This document shows, piece after piece, positions 50,492 through 59,030 of a stretch of 64,000 nt of DNA (positions are counted from its first letter, which is position 1; the number at the start of each line of letters is the position of its first letter). The notes below the pieces were generated by a model that worked only from the letters and a program-made list of their open reading frames with translations, had not been told where the DNA came from and searched no databases. The translations under genes and the position numbers were made by a program. The DNA comes from Gammaproteobacteria bacterium (GTDB taxonomy: Bacteria > Pseudomonadota > Gammaproteobacteria > Enterobacterales > Permianibacteraceae): NCBI GenBank assembly GCA_016182845.1, contig JACPFT010000012.1, positions 186,001 through 250,000 on the forward strand. The letters run 5' to 3'.

Positions 50492-52017
50492 GCAAGGTCG
50501 CCACGCGCAGCAAGATGACATCGTCCCCCTTACCGGACAAGCCCGAGTGGTCATTCGAGTTGCTGGATCTCTATCACATGGAGATCCGCCGCGTTGCTGA
50601 AGAGTTCGGGCTGGAAACCTATCCCAATCAAATCGAGGTGATCACTTCGGAACAGATGCTGGATGCCTATGCTAGTATCGGCATGCCCATAGGCTATCAT
50701 CACTGGTCGTTCGGCAAACACTTCATCAGCAATGAGCAACGCTACAAACGCGGGCACATGGGCCTGGCATACGAGATCGTTATCAATTCAAACCCCTGCA
50801 TTGCCTATCTGATGGAAGAAAACACCATGATGATGCAGGCACTGGTCATGGCGCACGCCTGTTATGGCCACAATTCATTTTTCAAGAACAACTACTTGTT
50901 CACCACCTGGACCGATGCGGATGCCATCATCGATTACCTGGTCTTTGCCAAGAACTATGTGACGGAATGCGAAGAACGCTATGGCATTGACGAGGTCGAA
51001 GGTTTGCTCGACTCCTGCCATGCTCTAATGAATTTTGGTGTGGATCGCTATAAGCGCCCTGCCCCTTTATCGCTGCGCGAAGAACATCGCCGTCAGAAGG
51101 AGCGGGAGGAATACCTCCAGTCCCAAGTCAATGAGCTGTGGCGAACCCTGCCCATCCGTGAGAAGGACAAGGAAGAGTCCAAAAAAAAGCGTTTCCCCAT
51201 CGAACCCCAGGAAAACATTCTTTATTTCATCGAGAAGAACGCGCCATTGCTGGAACCCTGGCAACGCGAACTGATTCGCATTGTACGAAAGGTCGCTCAG
51301 TATTTCTACCCGCAACGCCAGACCCAGGTGATGAACGAGGGCTGGGCTTGCTTTTGGCATTACACCATTATTAACACGCTATATGATCAGGGTTATCTCA
51401 CCGATGGTTTCATGATGGAGTTCTTGCACTCCCATACCAGCGTGATCCTCCAGCCGGGCTTCGATTCACCCTATTACTCCGGAATCAATCCCTATGCCCT
51501 GGGTTTCAATATGTTCGTGGATATTCGGCGAATTTGTGAAGACCCAACGGAAGAAGATCGGCAGTGGTTCCCGGATATTGCCGGTAGCAACTGGCGAGAA
51601 ACCTTGGAGTTTGCCATGCGCAATTTCAAGGATGAAAGTTTTATCGCCCAGTTCCTATCGCCCAAGCTCATTCGGGATTTCAAGTTCTTCTCCATACTGG
51701 ACGACGACAGCCGCAAGGAACTGGAAGTCTCGGCGATCCACAATGAATACGGCTATCGCGTCATCCGCGAATTGCTGTCCAATCAATACAATCTGTCGAT
51801 GCAGGAACCCAATATCCAGGTGTGGAATGTGGACATTCGCGGCGATCGCTCACTTACCTTGCGCCACACGCCCCATTATGGTGTCCCGCTGGCTGACTCC
51901 GCCGATGAGGTAATGCGCCATCTGCATCGGCTCTGGGGCTTCGATGTGCACTTGGAAAGCTTGAACAAGGAAGGCAAGGCGGAGACGATCTACCAAGTCC
52001 CCGAGGCAGGCGAATAA
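50488..52017 (+). CDS. SpoVR family protein (YcgB)
   Basis: 509 residues. Named after a Bacillus cortex-formation gene but widespread in non-sporulating proteobacteria, where it accompanies prkA and yeaH. Recognisable blocks are [40 protein letters not shown] and the [20 protein letters not shown] segment. The ATG at 50488 overlaps the yeaH stop. The end is convergent with fadR, with a weak hairpin between. Confidence 0.95.
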   Translation: MSKVATRSKMTSSPLPDKPEWSFELLDLYHMEIRRVAEEFGLETYPNQIEVITSEQMLDAYASIGMPIGYHHWSFGKHFISNEQRYKRGHMGLAYEIVINSNPCIAYLMEENTMMMQALVMAHACYGHNSFFKNNYLFTTWTDADAIIDYLVFAKNYVTECEERYGIDEVEGLLDSCHALMNFGVDRYKRPAPLSLREEHRRQKEREEYLQSQVNELWRTLPIREKDKEESKKKRFPIEPQENILYFIEKNAPLLEPWQRELIRIVRKVAQYFYPQRQTQVMNEGWACFWHYTIINTLYDQGYLTDGFMMEFLHSHTSVILQPGFDSPYYSGINPYALGFNMFVDIRRICEDPTEEDRQWFPDIAGSNWRETLEFAMRNFKDESFIAQFLSPKLIRDFKFFSILDDDSRKELEVSAIHNEYGYRVIRELLSNQYNLSMQEPNIQVWNVDIRGDRSLTLRHTPHYGVPLADSADEVMRHLHRLWGFDVHLESLNKEGKAETIYQVPEAGE

Positions 52018-52050
52018 GAGATTCCCTGAAGGCGCCTGATGCGGCGAAAA

Positions 52051-52084
52051 GCCGAGATCGGCCACAGCCGCTCGGCGGGATTTT
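52051..52084 (+). terminator. Weak hairpin between spoVR and fadR
   Basis: GCCGAG (52051-52056) can pair with CTCGGC (52071-52076), followed by GGGATTTT. The T run is short and the loop long, so this is at best a weak terminator. Confidence 0.3.
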
Positions 52085-52129
52085 CACTGCCTCCAGGATA
52101 TCCGCTGCTCCGGAAAGGCCGGCACCAAT

Positions 52130-52846
52130 TCAGCTCCCAATCTGGGGCATGTCCTCGCGCACCTTGAACCAGACTTCCCCGGTGATTCGGCCATAGTGGT
52201 AGATGAACGGGATCAGCTTTTCGTGATCCGCGGCCGTCACCAGGGACAGCAACTCGCTGTAAAACTTGTCCGCCAGCCGCCGGGCTTCTTCCTTGGTGTA
52301 GTAGAACTCACCGACCCGGTGGTAGAGCGCCTTGAAGCCATTCAGGATCAAGGTATATATCGGGTTACCGCCCAGCATGGACAGGGCGTGCTGGAATCGC
52401 CAGTCGTATTGGATATAGGCCTCGCCATTGTCTTCCAGACCCTTGGCCTCTTCCAGCAGCTTGGCCACGTCTTCGGCCTTGTGGCGAACGGCGGAGCGGA
52501 TATAGATACTGGATAGCGCCGTGCGCGCATCGAGCAGCTGATCGATGAGCAGGGTCGAACCGGCTTCATCGGACAGGCGCGCCAGTGTTTCGAGAATGTT
52601 CAGGCCGGCGGTGTGCCAGTAATCGTTCACCTGGGTCGGCTTGCCGTGTTGTATGGTCAGCCAGCCATCTCGTGCCAGACGCTGCAGCACTTCGCGCAAC
52701 GTCGTACGCGTGACGCCAATCAGCTCGGACAACTCGCGCTCGGCCGGAAGTATGGAGCCCGGTGGGAAGCGCCCCTGCCAAATGGATTCGACGATGTATT
52801 GCTCGGCGAAGGCTGCCGGACTTTGCGCACGAGTCGATCGGGTCAT
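52130..52846 (-). CDS. fadR: Fatty-acid metabolism regulator FadR
   Basis: 238 residues (E. coli 239). The winged-helix region LSELIGVTRTTLREVLQRLA is a GntR-type recognition helix, and the acyl-CoA-binding C-terminal domain shows typical FadR sequence (DARTALSSIYIRSAVRHKAE, DWRFQHALSMLGGNPIYTLI). FadR represses fad genes and activates fab genes. The ATG at 52846 is the family start; in-frame starts upstream at 52966 are rejected. Candidate operators lie in its divergent leader (52882-52989). Confidence 0.95.
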   Translation of the reverse strand: MTRSTRAQSPAAFAEQYIVESIWQGRFPPGSILPAERELSELIGVTRTTLREVLQRLARDGWLTIQHGKPTQVNDYWHTAGLNILETLARLSDEAGSTLLIDQLLDARTALSSIYIRSAVRHKAEDVAKLLEEAKGLEDNGEAYIQYDWRFQHALSMLGGNPIYTLILNGFKALYHRVGEFYYTKEEARRLADKFYSELLSLVTAADHEKLIPFIYHYGRITGEVWFKVREDMPQIGS

Positions 52847-52881
52847 GGGGAGTTCCGTTGCGTTGTTATTTTTCAGGATTG

Positions 52882-52912
52882 ATGCAATGCACAATTCGCA
52901 ATTGCATTGCAT
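52882..52912 (-). promoter_or_regulatory. Inverted repeat in the fadR leader
   Basis: ATGCAATGC (52882-52890) and GCATTGCAT (52904-52912) are a perfect 9-base inverted repeat with a 13-base spacer that itself contains two AATT. It is 36 bases upstream of the fadR ATG. It may be an operator or a leader hairpin. Confidence 0.45.
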
Positions 52913-52974
52913 ATGCCAAAAGATTCCACTGATGGTAGCGAAAGTCGGGTCTGTGAATCCAGTCAAATTTGCAG

Positions 52975-52989
52975 AGTGGTCGGATTAGT
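52975..52989. promoter_or_regulatory. Candidate FadR operator
   Basis: AGTGGTCGGATTAGT matches the symmetric FadR operator form ACTGGTCGGACCAGT at 12 of 15 positions, with the core TGGTCGGA intact. It lies in the divergent region between fadR and the antiporter gene, suggesting autoregulation. Confidence 0.5.
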
Positions 52990-53099
52990 CGGCGCATTCC
53001 CCCGCAGTCAGGCATATATTTATAAGGGCTTTGTAGGCCCTGAACAGGTTTCATGGCAAAAAGCCGCCGCTTCCGGTCGGCTTCCTGTGCATTTGTGCA

Positions 53100-53127
53100 T
53101 TGCCTGGCGACTTCGCGCGGCTATAAT
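53100..53127 (+). promoter_or_regulatory. Promoter of the antiporter gene
   Basis: TTGCCT (53100-53105) and TATAAT (53122-53127) are 16 bases apart. The -10 is perfect and the -35 matches at four of six bases. Transcription would begin about 40 bases before the ATG. Confidence 0.55.
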
Positions 53128-53175
53128 CCGCGCTTCCCTTCTGTAGAACCACTAATTACTAAAGAGGCCGCACCC

Positions 53176-54435
53176 ATGTCAGCCATCGAGGTTGCCAAAC
53201 ACACGCTACTCTCCGCCGGCGTCATCATGGCGGTCGGCACTGTCTGTGGTGTCGTAGCCAAGAAAATCAAAGTGCCGGACATCGTTTTGTTCCTGCTCGC
53301 CGGCATGCTCCTGGGCGGTGGCGTCACCGGCGTCATCAACATCCCGGCCGATTCCACGCTGAACCAAATCATCTTGACCTTTGGCGCCTGTTACATCCTC
53401 TTCGATGGCGGCGCCTCGATCCGCTTCAGCGTGCTCAAAGAAACCTGGGTCACCCTTGTGGTCATCGCGACCATAGGCGTGCTAATCACCGGCGGCATCA
53501 CCGCCGGCACCATGCATATGTTCGGTGACTGGTTCGGCGTTCCCGCCGTGATGGGCATGACCGCCCTGATCCTGGGTGCCGTGATCGCCTCCACCGACCC
53601 AGCCGCGCTAGTTCCCATCTTCAAGCAGGTGCCCATCAAAGACCGCGTGGCCCAGACGGTCATGAGCGAATCGGCCTTCAACGATGCCATGGGCGCCATC
53701 GCCACCTCCGTTATTCTCGGCATCGTCATGGGCGGTGCCGGTGGCGAGGGCTTCAACCTGGGCCATGCCCTCTATGATCTGGTCTTCGAGGCCGGCGTCG
53801 GTATCGTTGTCGGTGGTATCGCCGGCTACCTGGCCTGTATGCTGATCGCTCACGAGAAGTACGGGTTCCTGCGCGAGTACATGCCGCTGGTCACCCTGAT
53901 GGCGGTAATCGGCGCTTTCCTGTCTGCCGACGGAGTGCACGCCTCCGGCTTCATGGCGGTGTTCGTGTTCGGCCTGATGCTGGGCAATAAGGACGTCTTC
54001 GGCTTTGAGGTCGAGCATGGCGAACAGGAAGGCCTGGAAGATTTCATCATGACGACGGCGCTTATCCTGCGCATGTTCATCTTCATCCTGCTGGGTTCCC
54101 AGGTGGACTTCGGCCTGCTCAAACAATACTGGGTCGTGGGCCTGGCCGTGGTGCTGGTGTTCATGTTCATCGCTCGTCCGCTGACCGTGTTCCTTTGCGC
54201 CGGCCTGGATCGCCGCGCTAAGTGGAGCAAGAATGAACTGCTATTCATGTGCTGGACCCGCGAAACCGGCGTGATCCCGGCGGCCTTGGCCGGCATGATC
54301 GCCGGCATGAAAGTGCCGGGTTACGAGGTCGTCGGCTCCATTACCTTCATGGCCATCCTGATCACTATCCTGGTGCAGGCGCCGACCACTCAGTGGCTAG
54401 CCGGCAAGCTGGGGCTGCTGCTCGACAAGAAGTAA
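53176..54435 (+). CDS. CPA1-family cation/proton antiporter
   Basis: 419 residues, about a dozen membrane segments (for example VIMAVGTVCGVVAKKI, VLFLLAGMLLGGGV, WVTLVVIATIGVLITGGITA). The motifs ASTDPAALVPIFKQ and ESAFNDAMGAIATS carry the Asn-Asp pair of electroneutral CPA1 (NhaP-like) exchangers. Na+ or K+ selectivity cannot be told. Divergent from fadR; in E. coli that position is held by nhaB, an unrelated sodium antiporter. AAAGAGG precedes the ATG at 53176. Confidence 0.9.
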   Translation: MSAIEVAKHTLLSAGVIMAVGTVCGVVAKKIKVPDIVLFLLAGMLLGGGVTGVINIPADSTLNQIILTFGACYILFDGGASIRFSVLKETWVTLVVIATIGVLITGGITAGTMHMFGDWFGVPAVMGMTALILGAVIASTDPAALVPIFKQVPIKDRVAQTVMSESAFNDAMGAIATSVILGIVMGGAGGEGFNLGHALYDLVFEAGVGIVVGGIAGYLACMLIAHEKYGFLREYMPLVTLMAVIGAFLSADGVHASGFMAVFVFGLMLGNKDVFGFEVEHGEQEGLEDFIMTTALILRMFIFILLGSQVDFGLLKQYWVVGLAVVLVFMFIARPLTVFLCAGLDRRAKWSKNELLFMCWTRETGVIPAALAGMIAGMKVPGYEVVGSITFMAILITILVQAPTTQWLAGKLGLLLDKK

Positions 54436-54446
54436 GCCCGCCCCAG

Positions 54447-54484
54447 AAACGACAAAGGCCGCGTTCGCGGCCTTTGTCGTTTTT
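54447..54484. terminator. Bidirectional terminator after the antiporter
   Basis: A perfect 16-base stem (54448-54463 with 54466-54481; only TT in the loop by this pairing, so the innermost pairs open) is flanked by A's and T's. It separates the antiporter from the convergent dnaQ. Confidence 0.95.
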
Positions 54485-54497
54485 GGGGCCCCGGTTT

Positions 54498-55241
54498 CTA
54501 GGTGCCAGCCTCCAGCTTGCGCCAGACGCAGTTGCCGCCGGAGGCCTTGTCGATGGCGGCAAGGCGTGCCTCGTGGGCCGCCAGTTCGGCCTCATCGGCG
54601 CGCAGCACGCGCAGCGGCTCGCGGTTGGCCTTGAGCCGGCGGATACCGGTGTCCTGGCGCTGACCGCCGGCGCTCCCTTCGCTGCCTCCCAGGGACAGGG
54701 CCACCTGGCCGCCGGTCATCAGCAGATAGACATCGGCCAGGATCTCGGCATCCAGCAAGGCGCCGTGCAACTCGCGGTGGGAGTTGTCGATCTCATAGCG
54801 GCGGCAGAGTGCGTCCAGGCTGTTCTTCTGCCCGGGGTGCATCTGCCTCGCGAGCATCAGAGTGTCCAGCACGCCGCAGTGATCGGCGACCGCGCCCCAC
54901 TCGCTGCCCAGCAGCGCGAATTCATGGTTGATGAAGCCCACGTCGAAGGCGGCATTGTGAATGACCAGCTCGGCGCCCTTGATGAAATCGAGGAATTCAC
55001 GGGCCACATCAGCGAACAAGGGCTTGTCGGCCAGGAAGTCGTTGGACAGGCCGTGCACATTCACGGCTTCGGCGTCCACCTCCCGCTCGGGGTTTAGGTA
55101 GACGTGGAAATTGCGGCGTGTGATGCGCCGGTTGATGAGCTCGACGCAGCCGATTTCGATGATGCGATGGCCTTCGCGAGGCTCAAGGCCCGTGGTTTCG
55201 GTATCGAGGACGATCTGGCGCAGGCCGGCGGTTTGACTCAT
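54498..55241 (-). CDS. dnaQ: DNA polymerase III epsilon subunit (proofreading exonuclease)
   Basis: 247 residues (E. coli 243). The DEDDh exonuclease motifs are LDTETTGLEP (Exo I), HNAAFDVGFINHEF (Exo II) and a His-Asp Exo III in HRELHGALLDAEILADVYLL. The C-terminal tail should bind the polymerase alpha subunit. The ATG at 55241 is the family start; a longer upstream frame is inside rnhA. Order yafS-rnhA-dnaQ is conserved. Confidence 0.97.
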   Translation of the reverse strand: MSQTAGLRQIVLDTETTGLEPREGHRIIEIGCVELINRRITRRNFHVYLNPEREVDAEAVNVHGLSNDFLADKPLFADVAREFLDFIKGAELVIHNAAFDVGFINHEFALLGSEWGAVADHCGVLDTLMLARQMHPGQKNSLDALCRRYEIDNSHRELHGALLDAEILADVYLLMTGGQVALSLGGSEGSAGGQRQDTGIRRLKANREPLRVLRADEAELAAHEARLAAIDKASGGNCVWRKLEAGT

Positions 55242-55260
55242 GGCTAGGACCTTGTGATGT

Positions 55261-55743
55261 TCAGGCGGAAGCCGGATTGAGGGCCGCTTCAACGCCCTGA
55301 TTCGCCAAGTCGTCGGCGATCTCATTTTCGGCATGGCCGGCATGACCCTTGACCCAGCGCCAGTCGACACGGTGGCGGGCGGCCTCGGCGTCCAGGGCCT
55401 GCCAAAGGTCGGCATTCTTCACCGGAGCGCGGGCCGCCGTGCGCCAGCCACGGGTCTTCCAGTTCGGCAACCATTCGGTGATGCCCTGGCGCACGTACTG
55501 GGAGTCGGTGGTCAGTATGACCTCGCAGGAGCGTTTCAGGCTGCGCAGCGCCATGATGGCGGCCATCAGCTCCATGCGGTTGTTGGTGGTCTGGACTTCG
55601 CCGCCGAACAGGCGCTTTTCATGGCCATTCCAGCGCAGCAGGGCGCCCCAGCCACCCGGACCGGGATTGCCCTTGCAGGCGCCATCGGTAAAAATTTCTA
55701 CGGGGGACTTCTCTACGGCGGACATCTTCTCTATGGAGGACAT
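55261..55743 (-). CDS. rnhA: Ribonuclease HI
   Basis: 160 residues. It removes RNA from RNA-DNA hybrids. Catalytic acids are in [21 protein letters not shown] (Asp), [14 protein letters not shown] (Glu), [12 protein letters not shown] (Asp) and [15 protein letters not shown] (Asp). AAGGA before the ATG at 55743 supports this start, which overlaps the yafS stop by 13 bases. The first codons are an imperfect 18-base tandem repeat giving [16 protein letters not shown], so the N-terminal extension relative to E. coli arose by duplication. Confidence 0.95.
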   Translation of the reverse strand: MSSIEKMSAVEKSPVEIFTDGACKGNPGPGGWGALLRWNGHEKRLFGGEVQTTNNRMELMAAIMALRSLKRSCEVILTTDSQYVRQGITEWLPNWKTRGWRTAARAPVKNADLWQALDAEAARHRVDWRWVKGHAGHAENEIADDLANQGVEAALNPASA

Positions 55744-56465
55744 AGTTCCTTCGCTGTGCTGCGTGCCCCGGGCTCAACCAGCACCGGGCGTATGGGGATG
55801 ACTTTCGGCGTCCAGGCGGCCCGGATCGGAGTCAGAGTCGAGACTTTCTTGCGCGCCACCAGGGTGTAGAGTCCGCCCAGGCCGGGCATCCAGCGACGTC
55901 CCCAGTTCTCCAGGGGCATGAGCCGGTGTTGCCAGGCTTCGCCGCGCAGGGGCGGCCGGAAAAAGCAGCGGCGTTCCTCCACCAGCTCGAAGCCCAGCAC
56001 GTTCAACCAATCCTTCACGCGCCCGGGGCTCAGGCTGCGCCGGCCGCGCCGCGGGTCGGTGCTATGCCAAAGCCGCCATAGGCCCCAGGGACTCAGGGGA
56101 TTGAAACCGGTCACGACCAGATGGCCTTCGGGGATCAGGATACGCGTCGCCTCGCGCAGGACGCGGTGCGGATTATCATGAAATTCCAGGAGCTGCGCCA
56201 GCACAACCACATCGACGCTGTCCGAGGTCAGGGGCAAGTCCGCCGGATCGGCAAGGAGATCCACGCCGGGCTCTAGGCCCAACTTGAGCTGATGCTGCAC
56301 CGGGCTGGCTTCCGTCGGCAGGCTGTTGCTGAAACAGCCCAGCGATACCAAGTGATAGCCGAACAAGCCAGGCAGAAGCTCGCTCAGTTCGGCCGCCGCG
56401 GCTTCGCGCAAGGCGCGGCCCGAGGGCAACAGCGACCAGACATTCCAGGCACCGTCGTCGTGCAT
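55731..56465 (-). CDS. yafS: SAM-dependent methyltransferase YafS-like
   Basis: 244 residues, a class I methyltransferase (Methyltransf_11). The central block is [20 protein letters not shown] followed by [16 protein letters not shown]. The N-terminal nucleotide-binding loop is divergent ([20 protein letters not shown]). GGAGG seven bases before ATG 56465 fixes the start over a GTG at 56471. E. coli yafS occupies the same place between gloB and rnhA. The substrate is unknown. Confidence 0.85.
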   Translation of the reverse strand: MHDDGAWNVWSLLPSGRALREAAAAELSELLPGLFGYHLVSLGCFSNSLPTEASPVQHQLKLGLEPGVDLLADPADLPLTSDSVDVVVLAQLLEFHDNPHRVLREATRILIPEGHLVVTGFNPLSPWGLWRLWHSTDPRRGRRSLSPGRVKDWLNVLGFELVEERRCFFRPPLRGEAWQHRLMPLENWGRRWMPGLGGLYTLVARKKVSTLTPIRAAWTPKVIPIRPVLVEPGARSTAKELCPP

Positions 56466-56529
56466 ATGCACTCCTCCCTTGGCCGGCTCTCGGCTTGATC
56501 TTCACCAGGCAGAATGCCAGCATGGTCTT

Positions 56530-57294
56530 ATGTTAAGCATTCTACCCATCCCCGCGTTCCGCGATAACTATATCTGGCTGGCCCATGATGGCCAGGACGC
56601 CTTCGTGGTCGATCCGGGCGATGCCGCGCCGGTTCAGGCCCACCTGGCGGAACTGGGGCTTAGGCTAAGCGCCATTCTCATCACCCATCACCATCCGGAC
56701 CATGTGGGCGGGATTTCCACCCTGCTGGCCAAATGGGCCTGCCCGGTCTATGGACCGGCGAGTGAGGACATCCCCGGGCGCAGCCATGCGCTCCGGGAAG
56801 GCGACACACTGGAACTGAGCGCACCCGCCGCCCGTATGCGCATCCTCGAGCTGCCGGGACACACCCTCGGGCATATCGCCTATGTCGGCGAAGGCCATGC
56901 CTTCGTCGGCGACACGCTGTTCGCCGGGGGCTGCGGTCGGTTGTTCGAGGGGACACCGGCGCAAATGCTTGATTCCCTGGATAAACTTTCCGAATTACCA
57001 GCCGCGACCCGGGTCTATTGCGCCCATGAGTACACGCTTGCCAACCTGCGTTTCGCTCTGGCCGTGGAGGGCGACAATCCCGCCCTGGCCGCCCGCCTCC
57101 AACACGCCACCCGGCTGCGGGAACAAGGCCTGCCCACCGTCCCCAGCACTATTGGCGAAGAAATAACCACTAACCCTTTCCTGCGATCCAGGGTACAATC
57201 CGTCGCCGCCGCGGCCAGCCGCCATGCTCAAGGGAACTTATCGACCCCCGAAGCTGTCTTTGCTGAAGTCCGTCGGTGGAAGGACGGATTCTGA
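56530..57294 (+). CDS. gloB: Hydroxyacylglutathione hydrolase (glyoxalase II)
   Basis: 254 residues (E. coli 251). The metallo-beta-lactamase motif THHHPDHVGG binds the two metals, with further ligands in LPGHTLGHIAYVGEGHAFVGD and CAHEYTLANLRFA. GloB hydrolyses S-lactoylglutathione in methylglyoxal detoxification. The ATG at 56530 lacks a clear ribosome binding site but begins the family sequence (MLSILPIPAFRDNYIWL). Divergent from yafS with 64 bases between their starts. Confidence 0.97.
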   Translation: MLSILPIPAFRDNYIWLAHDGQDAFVVDPGDAAPVQAHLAELGLRLSAILITHHHPDHVGGISTLLAKWACPVYGPASEDIPGRSHALREGDTLELSAPAARMRILELPGHTLGHIAYVGEGHAFVGDTLFAGGCGRLFEGTPAQMLDSLDKLSELPAATRVYCAHEYTLANLRFALAVEGDNPALAARLQHATRLREQGLPTVPSTIGEEITTNPFLRSRVQSVAAAASRHAQGNLSTPEAVFAEVRRWKDGF

Positions 57295-57427
57295 GCGCCA
57301 TGCAGCCTCTGCACTGCGCGGTTCAAACTCCGGGGTATGCCCACAGCAGCACGATACCCCGACAGAACGACCAACTCGACCAGCCAGAGCCCAAAAAACT
57401 CGACTAGCCAAGAGATTGACCGTCCTT

Positions 57428-59023
57428 ATGAAGCGACTGCTGTTCCTCAGCCTGGGTCTTTGCATCCTCACATCCTGCCAGACCGACTCCAGCCGCGTGC
57501 CGGAAGTGCCTGACTACGCCGTGCCCGAAGATGCCGTCAGCGAACCCGAACAGCCCCTGATTGAACCCAGCGACAAGACCGCGGAGAGCCCGGACGACGC
57601 GGATCTTTGGCGTCATGTGCGCTCTGGCTTCCAGTTGGACAGTACCGAAGACCCCAAGCTGCGTGCCGAGGTCAATAAACAAATCCGCTTCTTCACTCAG
57701 AACCAGAGAACCGTCGAAGCCTCGTTGAACCGCGCCGCGCCCTACCTCTACATGGTGGTCCAAGAGATCGAGAAGCGCGATCTGCCCCTGGAACTGGCCC
57801 TGTTGCCCATCATCGAGAGCTCCTACAATCCCAAAGCCCGCGGCGCGAACGGCGCCGGCGGCCTCTGGCAGTTCGTGCCCGGGACCGCCAAGGTCATGGG
57901 CCTGAAGAAAAACTCCTACTACGACGCCAAGCAGGACGTCTTCGCCTCGACCCAGGCGGCCCTGGACTACCTGGACAACCTGGGCAAGACCTTCGACGGT
58001 GATTGGTTCCACGCCCTGGCCGCCTACAATTCCGGCGCCGGCAACGTGCAGCGCGCCATGGACTCCAACAAGGCTCATGGCAAGGGCACGGACTTCACGG
58101 ATCTCAAGCTTAAGGCCCACACCCGCGCCTATGTGCCTAAATTGCTAGCCTTGGCGGAAATGCTCAAGGACCCGGAACGCTATGGCATCGACTGGGACCC
58201 GGTGCCCAATGAGCCGGTCATGGCCAAGGTCGATCTGGACAAGCCCATCGCCCTCTCCGAAGCCGCCGAGCTGGCCAATTGCAGCCTGGAAGAGCTGGTC
58301 TCCCTCAACCCGGGTTTCGCCAAACCCTGGGCGGTGAGCGGCGGTCCCGGCTATTTGATGCTCCCGGCCGACAAGGCCGAGGACTTCGAGGGCAAGCTGT
58401 CCCATCTGCCCACGCCGCGCAGCGATGAGCACTTGAGCTACACCGTGCGCAAGGGCGATACCCTGCGCAGCATCGCCAAGCAGTACCATATGCCCCAGGA
58501 ACTTCTGCGCCAGGCCAACCATTTGTTCGGCATGCGTCAGCCGGAAGTGGGTCAGGAACTGAAGATTCCGCTCTCCAACAAGCCGGTCTTCGACGAGAGC
58601 GATGAAGCCGTGCTCGCCGAGAGCGGCGGCCGGGAGCACAAGATCCGTAGCGGCGACAGCCTGTGGAAGCTGAGCCGCAGTTACAAGGTGAGCATGAAAG
58701 CCCTGGCCGAGGCCAATGGCCTAGCCGCCAACGCCGCGCTGAAACCCGGCAAGACCCTGCGCATCCCCGGCGCCGCGACCGACAAGAAGACTGATGCCCA
58801 ACCCCAGGCGAAGACCGTCGCCCTGGCGGGCACGGAGAAGCAGTTGTACACCGTCAAGAAGGGCGACTCCCTGGACTCCATCGCTCAGAAGCACAAGATC
58901 GCGCTAAAGGACCTGATGCGCTGGAACAACAAGGTCAGCCCCAGGAACCTCAAGCCCGGCCAGGCCCTGGTGATCTATCTGGCCGACGAAGTCCGTGCCA
59001 GCCGGGCCGGCAGCCGCAGCTGA
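57428..59023 (+). CDS. mltD: Membrane-bound lytic murein transglycosylase D-like protein
   Basis: 531 residues. A lipobox LTSC (Cys17) anchors it in a membrane. The SLT domain has catalytic Glu in LPIIESSYNPKARG (about residue 129), GAGGLWQFVPGTAKVMGL and HALAAYNSGAGNVQRAM. Three LysM modules follow (YTVRKGDTLRSIAKQY, IRSGDSLWKLSRSYKV, YTVKKGDSLDSIAQKH). It cleaves the glycan strands of peptidoglycan. It follows gloB, as in E. coli. An in-frame TTG at 57416 is another possible start. It converges on the HDOD-GAF gene with only seven bases between. Confidence 0.95.
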   Translation: MKRLLFLSLGLCILTSCQTDSSRVPEVPDYAVPEDAVSEPEQPLIEPSDKTAESPDDADLWRHVRSGFQLDSTEDPKLRAEVNKQIRFFTQNQRTVEASLNRAAPYLYMVVQEIEKRDLPLELALLPIIESSYNPKARGANGAGGLWQFVPGTAKVMGLKKNSYYDAKQDVFASTQAALDYLDNLGKTFDGDWFHALAAYNSGAGNVQRAMDSNKAHGKGTDFTDLKLKAHTRAYVPKLLALAEMLKDPERYGIDWDPVPNEPVMAKVDLDKPIALSEAAELANCSLEELVSLNPGFAKPWAVSGGPGYLMLPADKAEDFEGKLSHLPTPRSDEHLSYTVRKGDTLRSIAKQYHMPQELLRQANHLFGMRQPEVGQELKIPLSNKPVFDESDEAVLAESGGREHKIRSGDSLWKLSRSYKVSMKALAEANGLAANAALKPGKTLRIPGAATDKKTDAQPQAKTVALAGTEKQLYTVKKGDSLDSIAQKHKIALKDLMRWNNKVSPRNLKPGQALVIYLADEVRASRAGSRS

Positions 59024-59030
59024 CGAAGTC

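Noticed and set aside
53042-53175. Sodium-type riboswitch before the antiporter
   Set aside because: A good promoter (53100-53127) leaves only about 40 bases of leader, too short, and I see no conserved core.
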